A stretch of 64,000 nucleotides of DNA from the NCBI GenBank assembly GCA_963732635.1, contig CAVTAL010000005.1, positions 310,001 through 374,000 of the forward strand, in the 5' to 3' direction. A model generated the notes under the pieces. It searched no databases. It saw only the letters and a program-made list of their open reading frames with translations, and was not told where the DNA came from. Positions 49,184 through 57,129 of the stretch are shown here, in pieces; position 1 is the first letter of the stretch, and each line of letters opens with the position of its first letter. A program made the position numbers and the translations under genes. This DNA comes from JAKFWF01 sp963732635. Its GTDB lineage: Bacteria > Pseudomonadota > Alphaproteobacteria > Rhizobiales > Hyphomicrobiaceae.

Positions 49184-50077
49184 TTGACGACCCGATCCGC
49201 ACCAAAAGCTGCCGCGCCCGCGCCGCGCCGCGCCAAGCCGGTATCAAAGCCGGCGACCTCGCGCCGCAAGGCTGCCAGCCCCGACGATGCCGGCGACAGC
49301 GACAGCCTGCCGCGCGGCGGCGGTGTGCAGTCCCTCGGCCGGGCCTTCGCCATTCTTGAGGAAATTGCCCATACCCGCGAAGGCATCGGCCTCGCCGATC
49401 TGTCGAAGCGGGTTGGGCTGCACAATTCCACCACCTTCCATCTCGTGAAGACAATGGTCGGGCTCGGCTACGTGCGGCAGTTGAAAGACAAGCGTTACCG
49501 CGTCGGCCGGCCGCTGTTCGCACTCGCCGCCAGCGCCCTGGACGACGTCGAGATGGTGAGCCTCGCCACGCCAATCCTGGAAGCATTGTCACGTGAGACT
49601 GGAGAAGCCAGCCACTTTGGCGTCCGGATGGGCGATCAGGTGGTTGTCACCGCCCGCACCGGCGGCGCCGGAGCGTTCCAACTGACCGATCGGGTCGGCG
49701 TGGTGCGGCCAGCCCACTGCACTGCGCTCGGCAAGGTCATTCTCGCAGGCCTCAGCGACGATCAGTTGTTGCAGTTCCTTGGCCGCGCCGACCTCAAACC
49801 GTTCACGCCGAAGTCGATCACCGATATCGACATCCTGCGCCGCGACATCGATGAAGTACGAAGCGCCGGCATGGCCTTCGACGACGGCGAGTTCGACGCC
49901 GAGGTGCGCTGTGTCGCACTCCCCGTGCGCGATTTCACCGGCCGCATCATCGGCGCTATCGGCATCTCGGGGCCGATCTGGCGGCTGACGATCCAGGCGT
50001 TGCAGAGCCGCGCCAAACTGGTCGAGGCAGCCGCCGCACGGCTCTCCGCCGAATTCGGTGCGAACCGCATCCTCTAA
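49184..50077 (+). CDS. IclR family transcriptional regulator
   Basis: 297 aa from a TTG at 49184. An Ala/Pro/Lys-rich N-terminal extension leads to the winged helix (VQSLGRAFAILEEIAHTREG, LADLSKRVGLHNSTTFHLVK), then the IclR ligand-binding domain (PILEALSRETGEASHFGVRM, CTALGKVILAGLSDDQLLQF, GMAFDDGEFDAEVRCVALPV, FTGRIIGAIGISGP). The TTG has GGAG 8 nt upstream. The longer open frame from 49088 would run through the palindrome at 49127-49150 and has no conserved start, so it is rejected. It is divergent from the TIM-barrel/FAD operon and 5' to the Liv-type importer; it probably responds to a catabolic intermediate. Confidence 0.88.
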   Translation: MTTRSAPKAAAPAPRRAKPVSKPATSRRKAASPDDAGDSDSLPRGGGVQSLGRAFAILEEIAHTREGIGLADLSKRVGLHNSTTFHLVKTMVGLGYVRQLKDKRYRVGRPLFALAASALDDVEMVSLATPILEALSRETGEASHFGVRMGDQVVVTARTGGAGAFQLTDRVGVVRPAHCTALGKVILAGLSDDQLLQFLGRADLKPFTPKSITDIDILRRDIDEVRSAGMAFDDGEFDAEVRCVALPVRDFTGRIIGAIGISGPIWRLTIQALQSRAKLVEAAAARLSAEFGANRIL

Positions 50078-50243
50078 CCCTCGACTTTGATTGACAGCCA
50101 ACGGGAGTTGCCCGACATTCGCCATTCAACACTATAGAATGCGCTTTCACGATATCGCATGCGCGAAGCAACAGTGAAATGCACGAGATCCGGGATCAAC
50201 CTGGACACGAGCCATCACCCCTAGGGCCAGGAGGAACGCAGGC

Positions 50244-51482
50244 ATGACGGTCAGGACCAGACGCACTGTACTGAAGGGCGGCGCTGCATTGGCGGGCGTC
50301 TCGGCGCTCGGCTTGCCGTCGATCAGTCGAGCGCAGACCGACAAGATCAAGCTCGGTCATCTGACTCCGCTGACCGGCTTTCTAGGCGCTCTCGGCGAAT
50401 ATGCGACGCTCGGTATCCGCATGGCGGAAGACGAGATCAACAAGGCCGGCGGCGTCATGGGCCGGCAACTCGAAATCATGTCGGAAGACTCGGTCAACCC
50501 GGCCACCGCCGCCACCAAAGCGCAGCGCATGCTGGAGCGCGACGGCGCCGTGTTCCTGCTCGGCGAGATCAACTCTGCCTCGTCGCTGACGATTTCGCAG
50601 GTCGCTGCCCGCAACAAGAAGCTGTTCGTCAACATCGGCGCCCGCTCCGACGCATTGCGGGCTAAGAACTGCAACAAGTACACCTTTCACATCGACATCC
50701 CGTCGACGGTGATGGTCAATGCGGTCGGCAAGGCGCTGCTGCGCGACGGCCTCGTCAAGGACAAGAAATTCTTTTCGCTGACTGCCGATTATATCTTCGG
50801 CCACGACCTGCTCAGCGTCGCCAAGGCCTTCTTCGCGACCAACGGCGGCACGCTGCTCGGTGACGAACTGGTCGCGACCGACGCCACCGATTTCAGCCCG
50901 TTCCTGCTGAAGATCCGACAGGCAAAGCCCGACGTGGTGTGCTCGAACCTCGCCGGCAATCAGGTGACCAACTTCGTCAAGCAGTATGCCGAGTTCGGCC
51001 TGCCTTACCCGATTGTCGGCTTCAATCTGAATACCGCCGATGCGTGGGCGGCGGGTGATGGCAATCTCTCTGGCACCTGGCCGACGAGTTGGCATCACGA
51101 CCTCGACACGCCGGCTTCGAAGGCGTTCACGGCGGCTTTCACCGCCAAGCACGGCAAGCCCCCGGAGAACCACGCCTGGATCGAATACATTACTTTGAAG
51201 ATCGTGGCGCAGGCGATGAACGAAGCCAAGACGACCGACACCGACAAGCTAATCGAGTACCTGGAAAAGGGCACCGAGTTCGACATCCTGAAGGCGCGCA
51301 AGGCCTACTTCCGCCCATGGGATCACCAATTGATGCAGGAAGCCTATCCGTTCACGGTGAAGCCAAAGGGCAAGGCGAAGGACAAATGGGATTTCCTGGC
51401 GCTCGGCGCCGCCGTGCCAGGTGCCGGCGAATCCCTCGAAGTCCTCGCCGTCCAGAAGGACAAGAACACCTGCGTGATGTGA
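50244..51482 (+). CDS. Liv-type ABC transporter substrate-binding protein (Tat signal)
   Basis: 412 aa periplasmic Leu/amide-binding-type protein. The N-terminus MTVRTRRTVLKGGAALAGVS is a twin-arginine signal, with cleavage probably near SRAQT. The mature domain shows IKLGHLTPLTGFLGALGEYA, IRMAEDEINKAGGVMGRQLE, FLLGEINSASSLTISQVAAR and DFSPFLLKIRQAKPDVVCSN. Tat export is seen in several alphaproteobacterial urea/amide/aromatic-acid binding proteins. The ligand is not deducible. It heads the transporter genes that follow. Confidence 0.9.
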   Translation: MTVRTRRTVLKGGAALAGVSALGLPSISRAQTDKIKLGHLTPLTGFLGALGEYATLGIRMAEDEINKAGGVMGRQLEIMSEDSVNPATAATKAQRMLERDGAVFLLGEINSASSLTISQVAARNKKLFVNIGARSDALRAKNCNKYTFHIDIPSTVMVNAVGKALLRDGLVKDKKFFSLTADYIFGHDLLSVAKAFFATNGGTLLGDELVATDATDFSPFLLKIRQAKPDVVCSNLAGNQVTNFVKQYAEFGLPYPIVGFNLNTADAWAAGDGNLSGTWPTSWHHDLDTPASKAFTAAFTAKHGKPPENHAWIEYITLKIVAQAMNEAKTTDTDKLIEYLEKGTEFDILKARKAYFRPWDHQLMQEAYPFTVKPKGKAKDKWDFLALGAAVPGAGESLEVLAVQKDKNTCVM

Positions 51483-51518
51483 TGGGAGGCGGGGAACCGA
51501 TGAAGTCGCGCGGCTTCG

Positions 51519-51709
51519 CCCTCTCCCCCACCCCCTTGGCGGAGAGGGCAGAGGACCGCACGCAAGGGCGGTCCGAGGGTGAGGGGCGGCCACTTGCGCC
51601 GGCCCAATTGTCATCCAGCCTTGAACAGCAGAACCCGCCCGCGATTGATCCGGTCCCCATGAGGCGTCCCCTCACCCTAACCCTCTCCCCGGAAGGGGCG
51701 GGGAGAGGG
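51519..51709. repeat. Two dispersed hairpin repeats between binding-protein and permease genes
   Basis: The first copy (51519-51591) is near-identical in reverse orientation to 15606-15690, with the GAGGGTGAGGGGCGGCC end. The second (51661-51709) has CCCTCTCCCC/GGGGAGAGGG arms at 51681-51690 and 51700-51709. Its right arm ends against the permease start region and supplies its purine-rich ribosome site. Confidence 0.75.
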
Positions 51710-51719
51710 GATGCCTCCC

Positions 51720-52595
51720 ATGCAGCTGACGTTCCTGATTGAGCAGATCGTCAACGGGCTGGTGCAGGGCGGCTATTACCTGCTGATCGCGCTCGGACTG
51801 TCGTTGATTTTTTCGGTCGGCGGCGTTGTGAACTTGGCGCACGGCGCGTTCTATGCGCTTGGCGCCTATGCCTTCGTCGAGCTGCTGAAAGTTGTCGGCT
51901 TCGGACCTGCGGCCGTGCTGTCGCCGATCGCGGTCTCGCTGCTCGGCATCCTTTTCGAACGTTACCTGCTGCGTCGATTCTATTCAGCCGATCCTATCCT
52001 CAGCCTGCTCATCACCTTCGGCCTCGCCATGGTCGCCGAGCAGGCCATCCGCATGATCTGGGGCGCGGCGCCGATTGCGGTGTCGATGCCGCCCGAACTG
52101 AAGGGCCAGGTGATCCTCGGCGACTTCCTGTTCTCGCGCTACCGCCTGCTGATGCTGGCCATCGTCGCCTGCATCCTCGCCGGCATATGGCTTCTGCTCA
52201 ACAAGACTTCGTTCGGCCGCGTCGTGCGCGCCGGTATCCAGCGGCCCGACATGGTGGCGTCGCTCGGCATCAAGCTTGAGCCCTACATGATGGCGATCGT
52301 GATGCTCGGCGTCGGCATGGCCGCACTCGGCGGCGCGCTGTTCGCGCCGATCACCAACGTCCACCCGGCGATGGGCGCCGACATCCTGACCGTCGCCTTC
52401 GTCGTCGTTGTGATCGGCGGCCTCGGCAGCTTCTGGGGCGTGGTGCTGGCGGCGCTGCTGGTCGGCGTCGTGCGCGGCGTGACCATCCACTTCATGCCGG
52501 CGGCCGGCGAAGCCTCGATGTACATCCTGATGTTCCTGGTCCTCATGTTCCGGCCGCGCGGCCTGCTCGGCGAGCGCATCGAGAAATTCGAATGA
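51720..52595 (+). CDS. Liv-type ABC transporter permease (LivH-like)
   Basis: About 291 aa, eight hydrophobic segments. The LivH pattern is clear: LIEQIVNGLVQGGYYLLIAL, FSVGGVVNLAHGAFYALGAY and VVVIGGLGSFWGVVLAALLV. The ATG at 51720 sits 9 nt behind a GAGGGG provided by the hairpin repeat; the ATG at 51711 directly abuts that run and is less likely. Overlaps the fused gene downstream by 4 nt (ATGA). Confidence 0.9.
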   Translation: MQLTFLIEQIVNGLVQGGYYLLIALGLSLIFSVGGVVNLAHGAFYALGAYAFVELLKVVGFGPAAVLSPIAVSLLGILFERYLLRRFYSADPILSLLITFGLAMVAEQAIRMIWGAAPIAVSMPPELKGQVILGDFLFSRYRLLMLAIVACILAGIWLLLNKTSFGRVVRAGIQRPDMVASLGIKLEPYMMAIVMLGVGMAALGGALFAPITNVHPAMGADILTVAFVVVVIGGLGSFWGVVLAALLVGVVRGVTIHFMPAAGEASMYILMFLVLMFRPRGLLGERIEKFE

Positions 52596-55132
52596 TGCCG
52601 GCCCCGCGCGCAACATCCAAACTGATGCCGCTGTGGATCGGTATCGCCGCCGTTCTGATCATGCCGCTGGCGATGCGGGTGCTGGGATTGACCCTCGACA
52701 ACGGCACGGCGGTGATCCTGTTCGCGATGGCCGCAATGGGCTTGAACCTGCTGGTCGGCTTCACCGGCCTGGTCTCGTTCGGTCATGCGGCGTGGTTCGG
52801 CGTCGGTGGCTACGCCGCCGGCCTCGCCCAGAAGCACTTTCTGCCCGGCCAGATCATCGTGCCAATTGTCTTGGCGATGCTGCTGGTGGCCGTGGTCTCG
52901 ACCGTGGTCGGCATGCTCATCCTGAGACGGCGCGGCGTCTACTTCTCGCTGTTAACGCTCGCCTTGTCGGCACTGACCTACGCCGTCGCCTTCCGCTGGA
53001 CGGCGGTGACCGGTGGCGAAGACGGGCTCGGCGGTTTGCAGCGCGGCCGCCTTGGACCGATAAACTTTGACGACAGCGCCGCTTACTACACACTCGTTGC
53101 CGGCATCGCCATTGCCGTGCTGTACGGCTTGATGCGGGTGCTGAATTCGCCGGTCGGCCACGTCTTGGTGGCGATCCGCGAGAACCAGCAGCGCGCGACA
53201 TTCCAGGGGTACGCCGTCGACCGCTACCGGTTGGCGGCCTTCGTTCTGTCGGCGGTGATCACTGGGCTCGCAGGTGCGCTATTCGCTTTCCTGCACTACC
53301 TGATATCCGCCGATGCGACCTCGGTTGCATTCTCCGGCGAGCTACTCGCCATGGCGGTAATCGGTGGCATCCACAGCGTCCTCGGCCCAGCGCTCGGCGC
53401 GGTATTCTATCTGTTGTTTCGCGAGCTGTTTTCGATCTGGACCGGCAACTGGCTGTTCTGGTTCGGCGTCGTGTTCGTCGCCTTCGTGATGTACTCGCCG
53501 GGTGGCCTCGTCGGCATCTGGTCGCAATTGATGCGGCGCTGGCGGCCGCCACCAGAAGAAAGCGCCGCCATGAGCGGGCGCAAAATCGCCGACAGCCGGC
53601 CGCTGCCACCGTTCCTCAAGGCCGAGCAGCGCGACGGCGTGATTCTCGACGTCGCCGACGTGTCGCGCAACTTCGGCGGCATCCGCGCCGTGAAGAGCGC
53701 GAGCCTGCACCTTCGCGCCGGTGAGATCCACGCGCTGATCGGCCCCAACGGCGCCGGCAAGACCACTTTGTTCAACATCATCTCCGGCATGTTTCGTCCG
53801 TCGGGCGGATCGGTCAAACTCTACGGTCAGCCGATCGACGGCCTCAGGCCCGATGCAATCTGCGGGCGCGGCGTTGCGCGCTCGTTTCAGATCACCAACC
53901 TGTTCAAGGGCCTCACGATCTACGAGAATCTGCGGTTATCGGTCCAAGCGCGCCACCCCGGACGCTTCAACGCCTGGCGCGACATCGACAGCTACCCTGA
54001 AGTGCACACCGAAACCGTCGAACTGATCACCTTCCTCGGCCTCGACGGTATAGAGACCATCCTTGGTGGCGATCTGTCCTACGGCGGCCAGCGCTTGGTC
54101 GACATGGGGATCACGCTCGGCTCGAAGCCACAGGTGCTGCTACTCGACGAACCGCTGGCCGGCCTCGCCGCCGCCGAGCGCGAACGGGTTTCTGGCCTCG
54201 TGAAAGCGATCGCGCAAGGCTTAGCCGTGCTGATCGTCGAGCACGACATCGATCGGGTGCTCGGCTTCTCACGGACCGTAACGGTAATGAACCAGGGCGA
54301 GGTGCTGATGGCCGGCACGCCCGACGAAGTTCGCCGCGATGCGCGCGTGCAGGCGATCTACACCGGCAGTGGCACGCCCGCCGTTACCGGCCGCAGCGCC
54401 GCCAGTGCAGTCTCGCGGCCAATGCTATTGAAGTTCGATCGCGTCAACGCCTTCTACGGCAAGAGCCATATTCTCAACGACGCGACGCTCGATGTAAGGC
54501 AGGGCGAGATCGTCGCCCTGCTCGGCCGCAACGGCGCCGGCAAATCGACGCTGCTGAAGACCCTCGCCGGACTGGTGCGGCCGGCCTCAGGCGCGATCAC
54601 CTTTGACGGTCGCGATATCGCGAGAATGAGCGCACCCGACATCGCCCGGCTCGGCATCGGCTACGTGCCGCAGGGCCGCGGCCTGTTCGCCGGCATGACC
54701 GTCGCCGAGAACCTGTCGCTTGGCCGCCTCGCCCGCAAGACGGATGGCAGCGACGGCGTGGTGTGGAGCGAGGATAAGATCCTCGAATTCTTCCCGCGCT
54801 TGAAGGAGCGCATGAATGTTGCCGCCGACTACCTCTCAGGCGGCGAACAGCAGATGGTGGCGGTTGCGCGCGCATTATCTGGCAACGTGAAACTTCTGCT
54901 GCTCGACGAGCCGTTCGAGGGCTTGGCGCCAGCCGTCGTGCAGGAGTTGTTCACGGTGTTCGATCGGCTGCGCGCGCACGCTTCAATCATCATCGTCGAG
55001 CACAACCTCGACCTCGTGCTGGCGCTCGCCGACCGGGTGTTCGCCCTCGAACGCGGCGCGGTCTTCCACCAGGGCCCGGCCGAGCCGCTGCTGATCGATC
55101 TCGACTACCGAAAGAAAATCCTATGGCTATGA
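52592..55132 (+). CDS. Liv-type ABC transporter triple fusion: LivM-like permease, LivG-like and LivF-like ATPases
   Basis: 846 aa in one uninterrupted frame. Residues about 1-320 are a LivM-type permease (MGLNLLVGFTGLVSFGHAAW, GHVLVAIRENQQRATFQGYA). A short linker (WRPPPEESAAMSGRKIADSR) leads to ATPase 1 at about 350-600: Walker A GPNGAGKTT, LivG-type signature LSYGGQR, Walker B VLLLDEPLAGL. ATPase 2 covers about 610-846: Walker A GRNGAGKST, signature LSGGEQQM, Walker B LLLLDEPFEGL. With the LivH-like partner and the Tat-exported binding protein it completes an importer. In most genomes these three parts are separate genes. Confidence 0.9.
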   Translation: MMPAPRATSKLMPLWIGIAAVLIMPLAMRVLGLTLDNGTAVILFAMAAMGLNLLVGFTGLVSFGHAAWFGVGGYAAGLAQKHFLPGQIIVPIVLAMLLVAVVSTVVGMLILRRRGVYFSLLTLALSALTYAVAFRWTAVTGGEDGLGGLQRGRLGPINFDDSAAYYTLVAGIAIAVLYGLMRVLNSPVGHVLVAIRENQQRATFQGYAVDRYRLAAFVLSAVITGLAGALFAFLHYLISADATSVAFSGELLAMAVIGGIHSVLGPALGAVFYLLFRELFSIWTGNWLFWFGVVFVAFVMYSPGGLVGIWSQLMRRWRPPPEESAAMSGRKIADSRPLPPFLKAEQRDGVILDVADVSRNFGGIRAVKSASLHLRAGEIHALIGPNGAGKTTLFNIISGMFRPSGGSVKLYGQPIDGLRPDAICGRGVARSFQITNLFKGLTIYENLRLSVQARHPGRFNAWRDIDSYPEVHTETVELITFLGLDGIETILGGDLSYGGQRLVDMGITLGSKPQVLLLDEPLAGLAAAERERVSGLVKAIAQGLAVLIVEHDIDRVLGFSRTVTVMNQGEVLMAGTPDEVRRDARVQAIYTGSGTPAVTGRSAASAVSRPMLLKFDRVNAFYGKSHILNDATLDVRQGEIVALLGRNGAGKSTLLKTLAGLVRPASGAITFDGRDIARMSAPDIARLGIGYVPQGRGLFAGMTVAENLSLGRLARKTDGSDGVVWSEDKILEFFPRLKERMNVAADYLSGGEQQMVAVARALSGNVKLLLLDEPFEGLAPAVVQELFTVFDRLRAHASIIIVEHNLDLVLALADRVFALERGAVFHQGPAEPLLIDLDYRKKILWL

Positions 55133-55169
55133 TGCTGGTCACGACCGACATCACTGAAAGGCAACTCCC

Positions 55170-56141
55170 ATGAAAGCAGCAGTCATCGGCGCCAACGGCG
55201 TTGAAATCCGCGATGTGGCGAAGCCGGCGCCGGGACCGGCGCAGGTACTCGTGCGCGTGCGGGCGAGCGGCCTCAATCGCGCTGACGTGATCATGGCGTC
55301 CGGCCACATGCACGGCTCGGCCGGCGGACCCGGCGCAATCCTGGGACTCGAATTCTCAGGAGAAGTGGAGGCGGTCGGCGCTGAAGTCAAAGGCATCAAG
55401 GCCGGCGACCGGGTGATGTGCTCGGGTAATGCCGGTTACGCCGAATATGCGGTGACCGACTGGGGCCGCGTCGCGCCGATCCCGGCCAACAACATGAACT
55501 TCACCCAGGCCGCCACTCTGCCAATCGCATTGCAGACAATGCACAACGCGCTCGTCACCGCCGGCCGCTTGAAGGCTGGCGAAAGCGTGCTGATCCAAGG
55601 CGCCAGCTCCGGCGTTGGCATCATGGGACTGCAAATTGCCAAGCACATGGGGGCACAACTCGTCATGGGCACGTCGACCAACGCAAGTCGTCGCGACAAA
55701 CTCGCCGAATTCGGCGCCGATCTCGCCGTCGACACCAGCGATCCCAACTGGGCGGACGTCGTGACCAAGGCCACAGACGGCCGCGGTGTGAACCTCATCA
55801 TCGATCAGGTCTCGGCCGGCGTCATGGACGCCAACATGAAGGCGGCGGCAATCCTCGGCCGCATCGTCAACGTCGGCCGTCTCGGCGGCTTCAAGGGCAC
55901 GTTCGACTTCGACCTGCACGCCATGAAGCGCATCGACTACATCGGCGTCACTTTCCGCACCCGCTCGCTCGAAGAGGTGCGCGAGATCAACCGCCGCATG
56001 CGCGCCGACCTGTGGGATGCGATCGAAGCCGGCAAGCTCGCCCTGCCGATCGACCGCACCTTTCCACTTGACGATGCCGCCGCGGCGCTTGCCCACATGA
56101 AGGCCAACGCTCACTTCGGCAAAATCGTGCTGACGCAGTAA
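55170..56141 (+). CDS. Zinc-independent quinone oxidoreductase-like MDR protein
   Basis: 323 aa medium-chain dehydrogenase/reductase. It has the N-terminal GroES-like half (VRVRASGLNRADVIMASGHM, LGLEFSGEVEAVGAEVKG), the NADPH loop GASSGVGIMGLQIAKHMGAQ, DQVSAGVMDANMKAAAILGR, and the C-terminal FPLDDAAAALAHMKANAHFG. It lacks the structural-zinc Cys cluster, as expected for the quinone oxidoreductase/enoyl reductase branch. It lies 37 nt after the transporter and 12 nt before the ureohydrolase, consistent with one operon. Confidence 0.9.
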   Translation: MKAAVIGANGVEIRDVAKPAPGPAQVLVRVRASGLNRADVIMASGHMHGSAGGPGAILGLEFSGEVEAVGAEVKGIKAGDRVMCSGNAGYAEYAVTDWGRVAPIPANNMNFTQAATLPIALQTMHNALVTAGRLKAGESVLIQGASSGVGIMGLQIAKHMGAQLVMGTSTNASRRDKLAEFGADLAVDTSDPNWADVVTKATDGRGVNLIIDQVSAGVMDANMKAAAILGRIVNVGRLGGFKGTFDFDLHAMKRIDYIGVTFRTRSLEEVREINRRMRADLWDAIEAGKLALPIDRTFPLDDAAAALAHMKANAHFGKIVLTQ

Positions 56142-56153
56142 TCGAGAACTCCC

Positions 56154-57122
56154 ATGTCCCGCTCCTACCTGCCTGTCTCCGGTCTAGAATCACCGCGCTA
56201 TGCCGGCGTGCCGACCTTTATGCGGCTGCCGTCGATTGATCCCGCTGGCCCTGAAGCGCCCGACGTCGCAGTCGGCTTCGTTGGCGTGCCTTGGGACGGC
56301 GGCACCACCAATCGACCGGGTGCGCGACATGGACCGCGCCAGTTGCGCGACCTGTCGACGATGATCCGCCGCGTCCATCCGGTGACGAACCTCGATCCGT
56401 TCGTCGCGGTCAACTGCGCCGACGTCGGCGATGTGCCGGTAAACCCGGCCGACGTGCAGGACACGCTGAAGCGGGTCACCGCATTCTATGACGTGCTGGT
56501 CGCGGCCGGCATCACGCCGGTGACGGCCGGCGGCGATCATCTGGTGTCGCTGCCGGTGCTGCGCTCGCTGGCGAAGAAGCAGCCACTCGGCATGATCCAT
56601 TTCGACAGCCACACCGACCTGTTCGACGACTATTTCGGCGGCTTCAAATACACCCACGGCACGCCGTTCCGCCGCGCCATCGAGGAAGGATTGCTCGACC
56701 CGAAACGCATCGTCCAGATCGGTATTCGCGGCACCATGTACGACGGCGAGGATATCGAATTCGCTCGCACCCAAGGCGTGCGCATCGTCCGCATCGAGGA
56801 ACTGATGGAGCGCGGCATTCCATCGGTGATGGACGAGGCCCGCGCCATCGTCGGCAGCAAACCGACCTACGTGTCGTTCGACATCGACGGCATCGATCCC
56901 TCGCAAGCGCCCGGCACCGGCACGCCCGAGATCGGCGGCTTCTCGACATACCAAGCACAGCAAATGGTAAGGCGCTTGTCGGGCCTCGACATAGTCGGCA
57001 CCGATCTCGTCGAAGTATCGCCGCCGTTCGATCCGTCCGGCGGCACCGCCTGGGTCGGCGTATCCATCATGTTCGAACTGCTGTGCGCCCTGGTGCCGGC
57101 GGTGGTGAAGCGACGGGGCTAG
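56154..57122 (+). CDS. Ureohydrolase (agmatinase/guanidino-acid hydrolase family)
   Basis: 322 aa Mn-dependent enzyme releasing urea from a guanidino compound. Metal ligands are visible in TAGGDHLVSLPVLRSL, HFDSHTDLFDDYFGG and SFDIDGIDPSQAPGTGTPE. The segment YTHGTPFRRAIEEGLLDPKR resembles guanidinobutyrase/guanidinopropionase more than E. coli SpeB, so the substrate may be a guanidino acid; this is inference. Being in the same operon as the Liv-type importer suggests that the imported ligand or its product carries a guanidino or amidine group. It ends in the CTAG shared with the convergent transporter gene. Confidence 0.87.
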   Translation: MSRSYLPVSGLESPRYAGVPTFMRLPSIDPAGPEAPDVAVGFVGVPWDGGTTNRPGARHGPRQLRDLSTMIRRVHPVTNLDPFVAVNCADVGDVPVNPADVQDTLKRVTAFYDVLVAAGITPVTAGGDHLVSLPVLRSLAKKQPLGMIHFDSHTDLFDDYFGGFKYTHGTPFRRAIEEGLLDPKRIVQIGIRGTMYDGEDIEFARTQGVRIVRIEELMERGIPSVMDEARAIVGSKPTYVSFDIDGIDPSQAPGTGTPEIGGFSTYQAQQMVRRLSGLDIVGTDLVEVSPPFDPSGGTAWVGVSIMFELLCALVPAVVKRRG

Positions 57123-57129
57123 CCCCGTC
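57112..57129. terminator. Perfect 18-bp palindrome containing two convergent stop codons
   Basis: GACGGGGCTAGCCCCGTC is fully self-complementary. Its central CTAG provides the TAG stop of the ureohydrolase (57120-57122) on + and the TAG stop of the RND transporter (57119-57121) on -. It may act as a bidirectional termination element, although no T-run is present. Confidence 0.45.
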
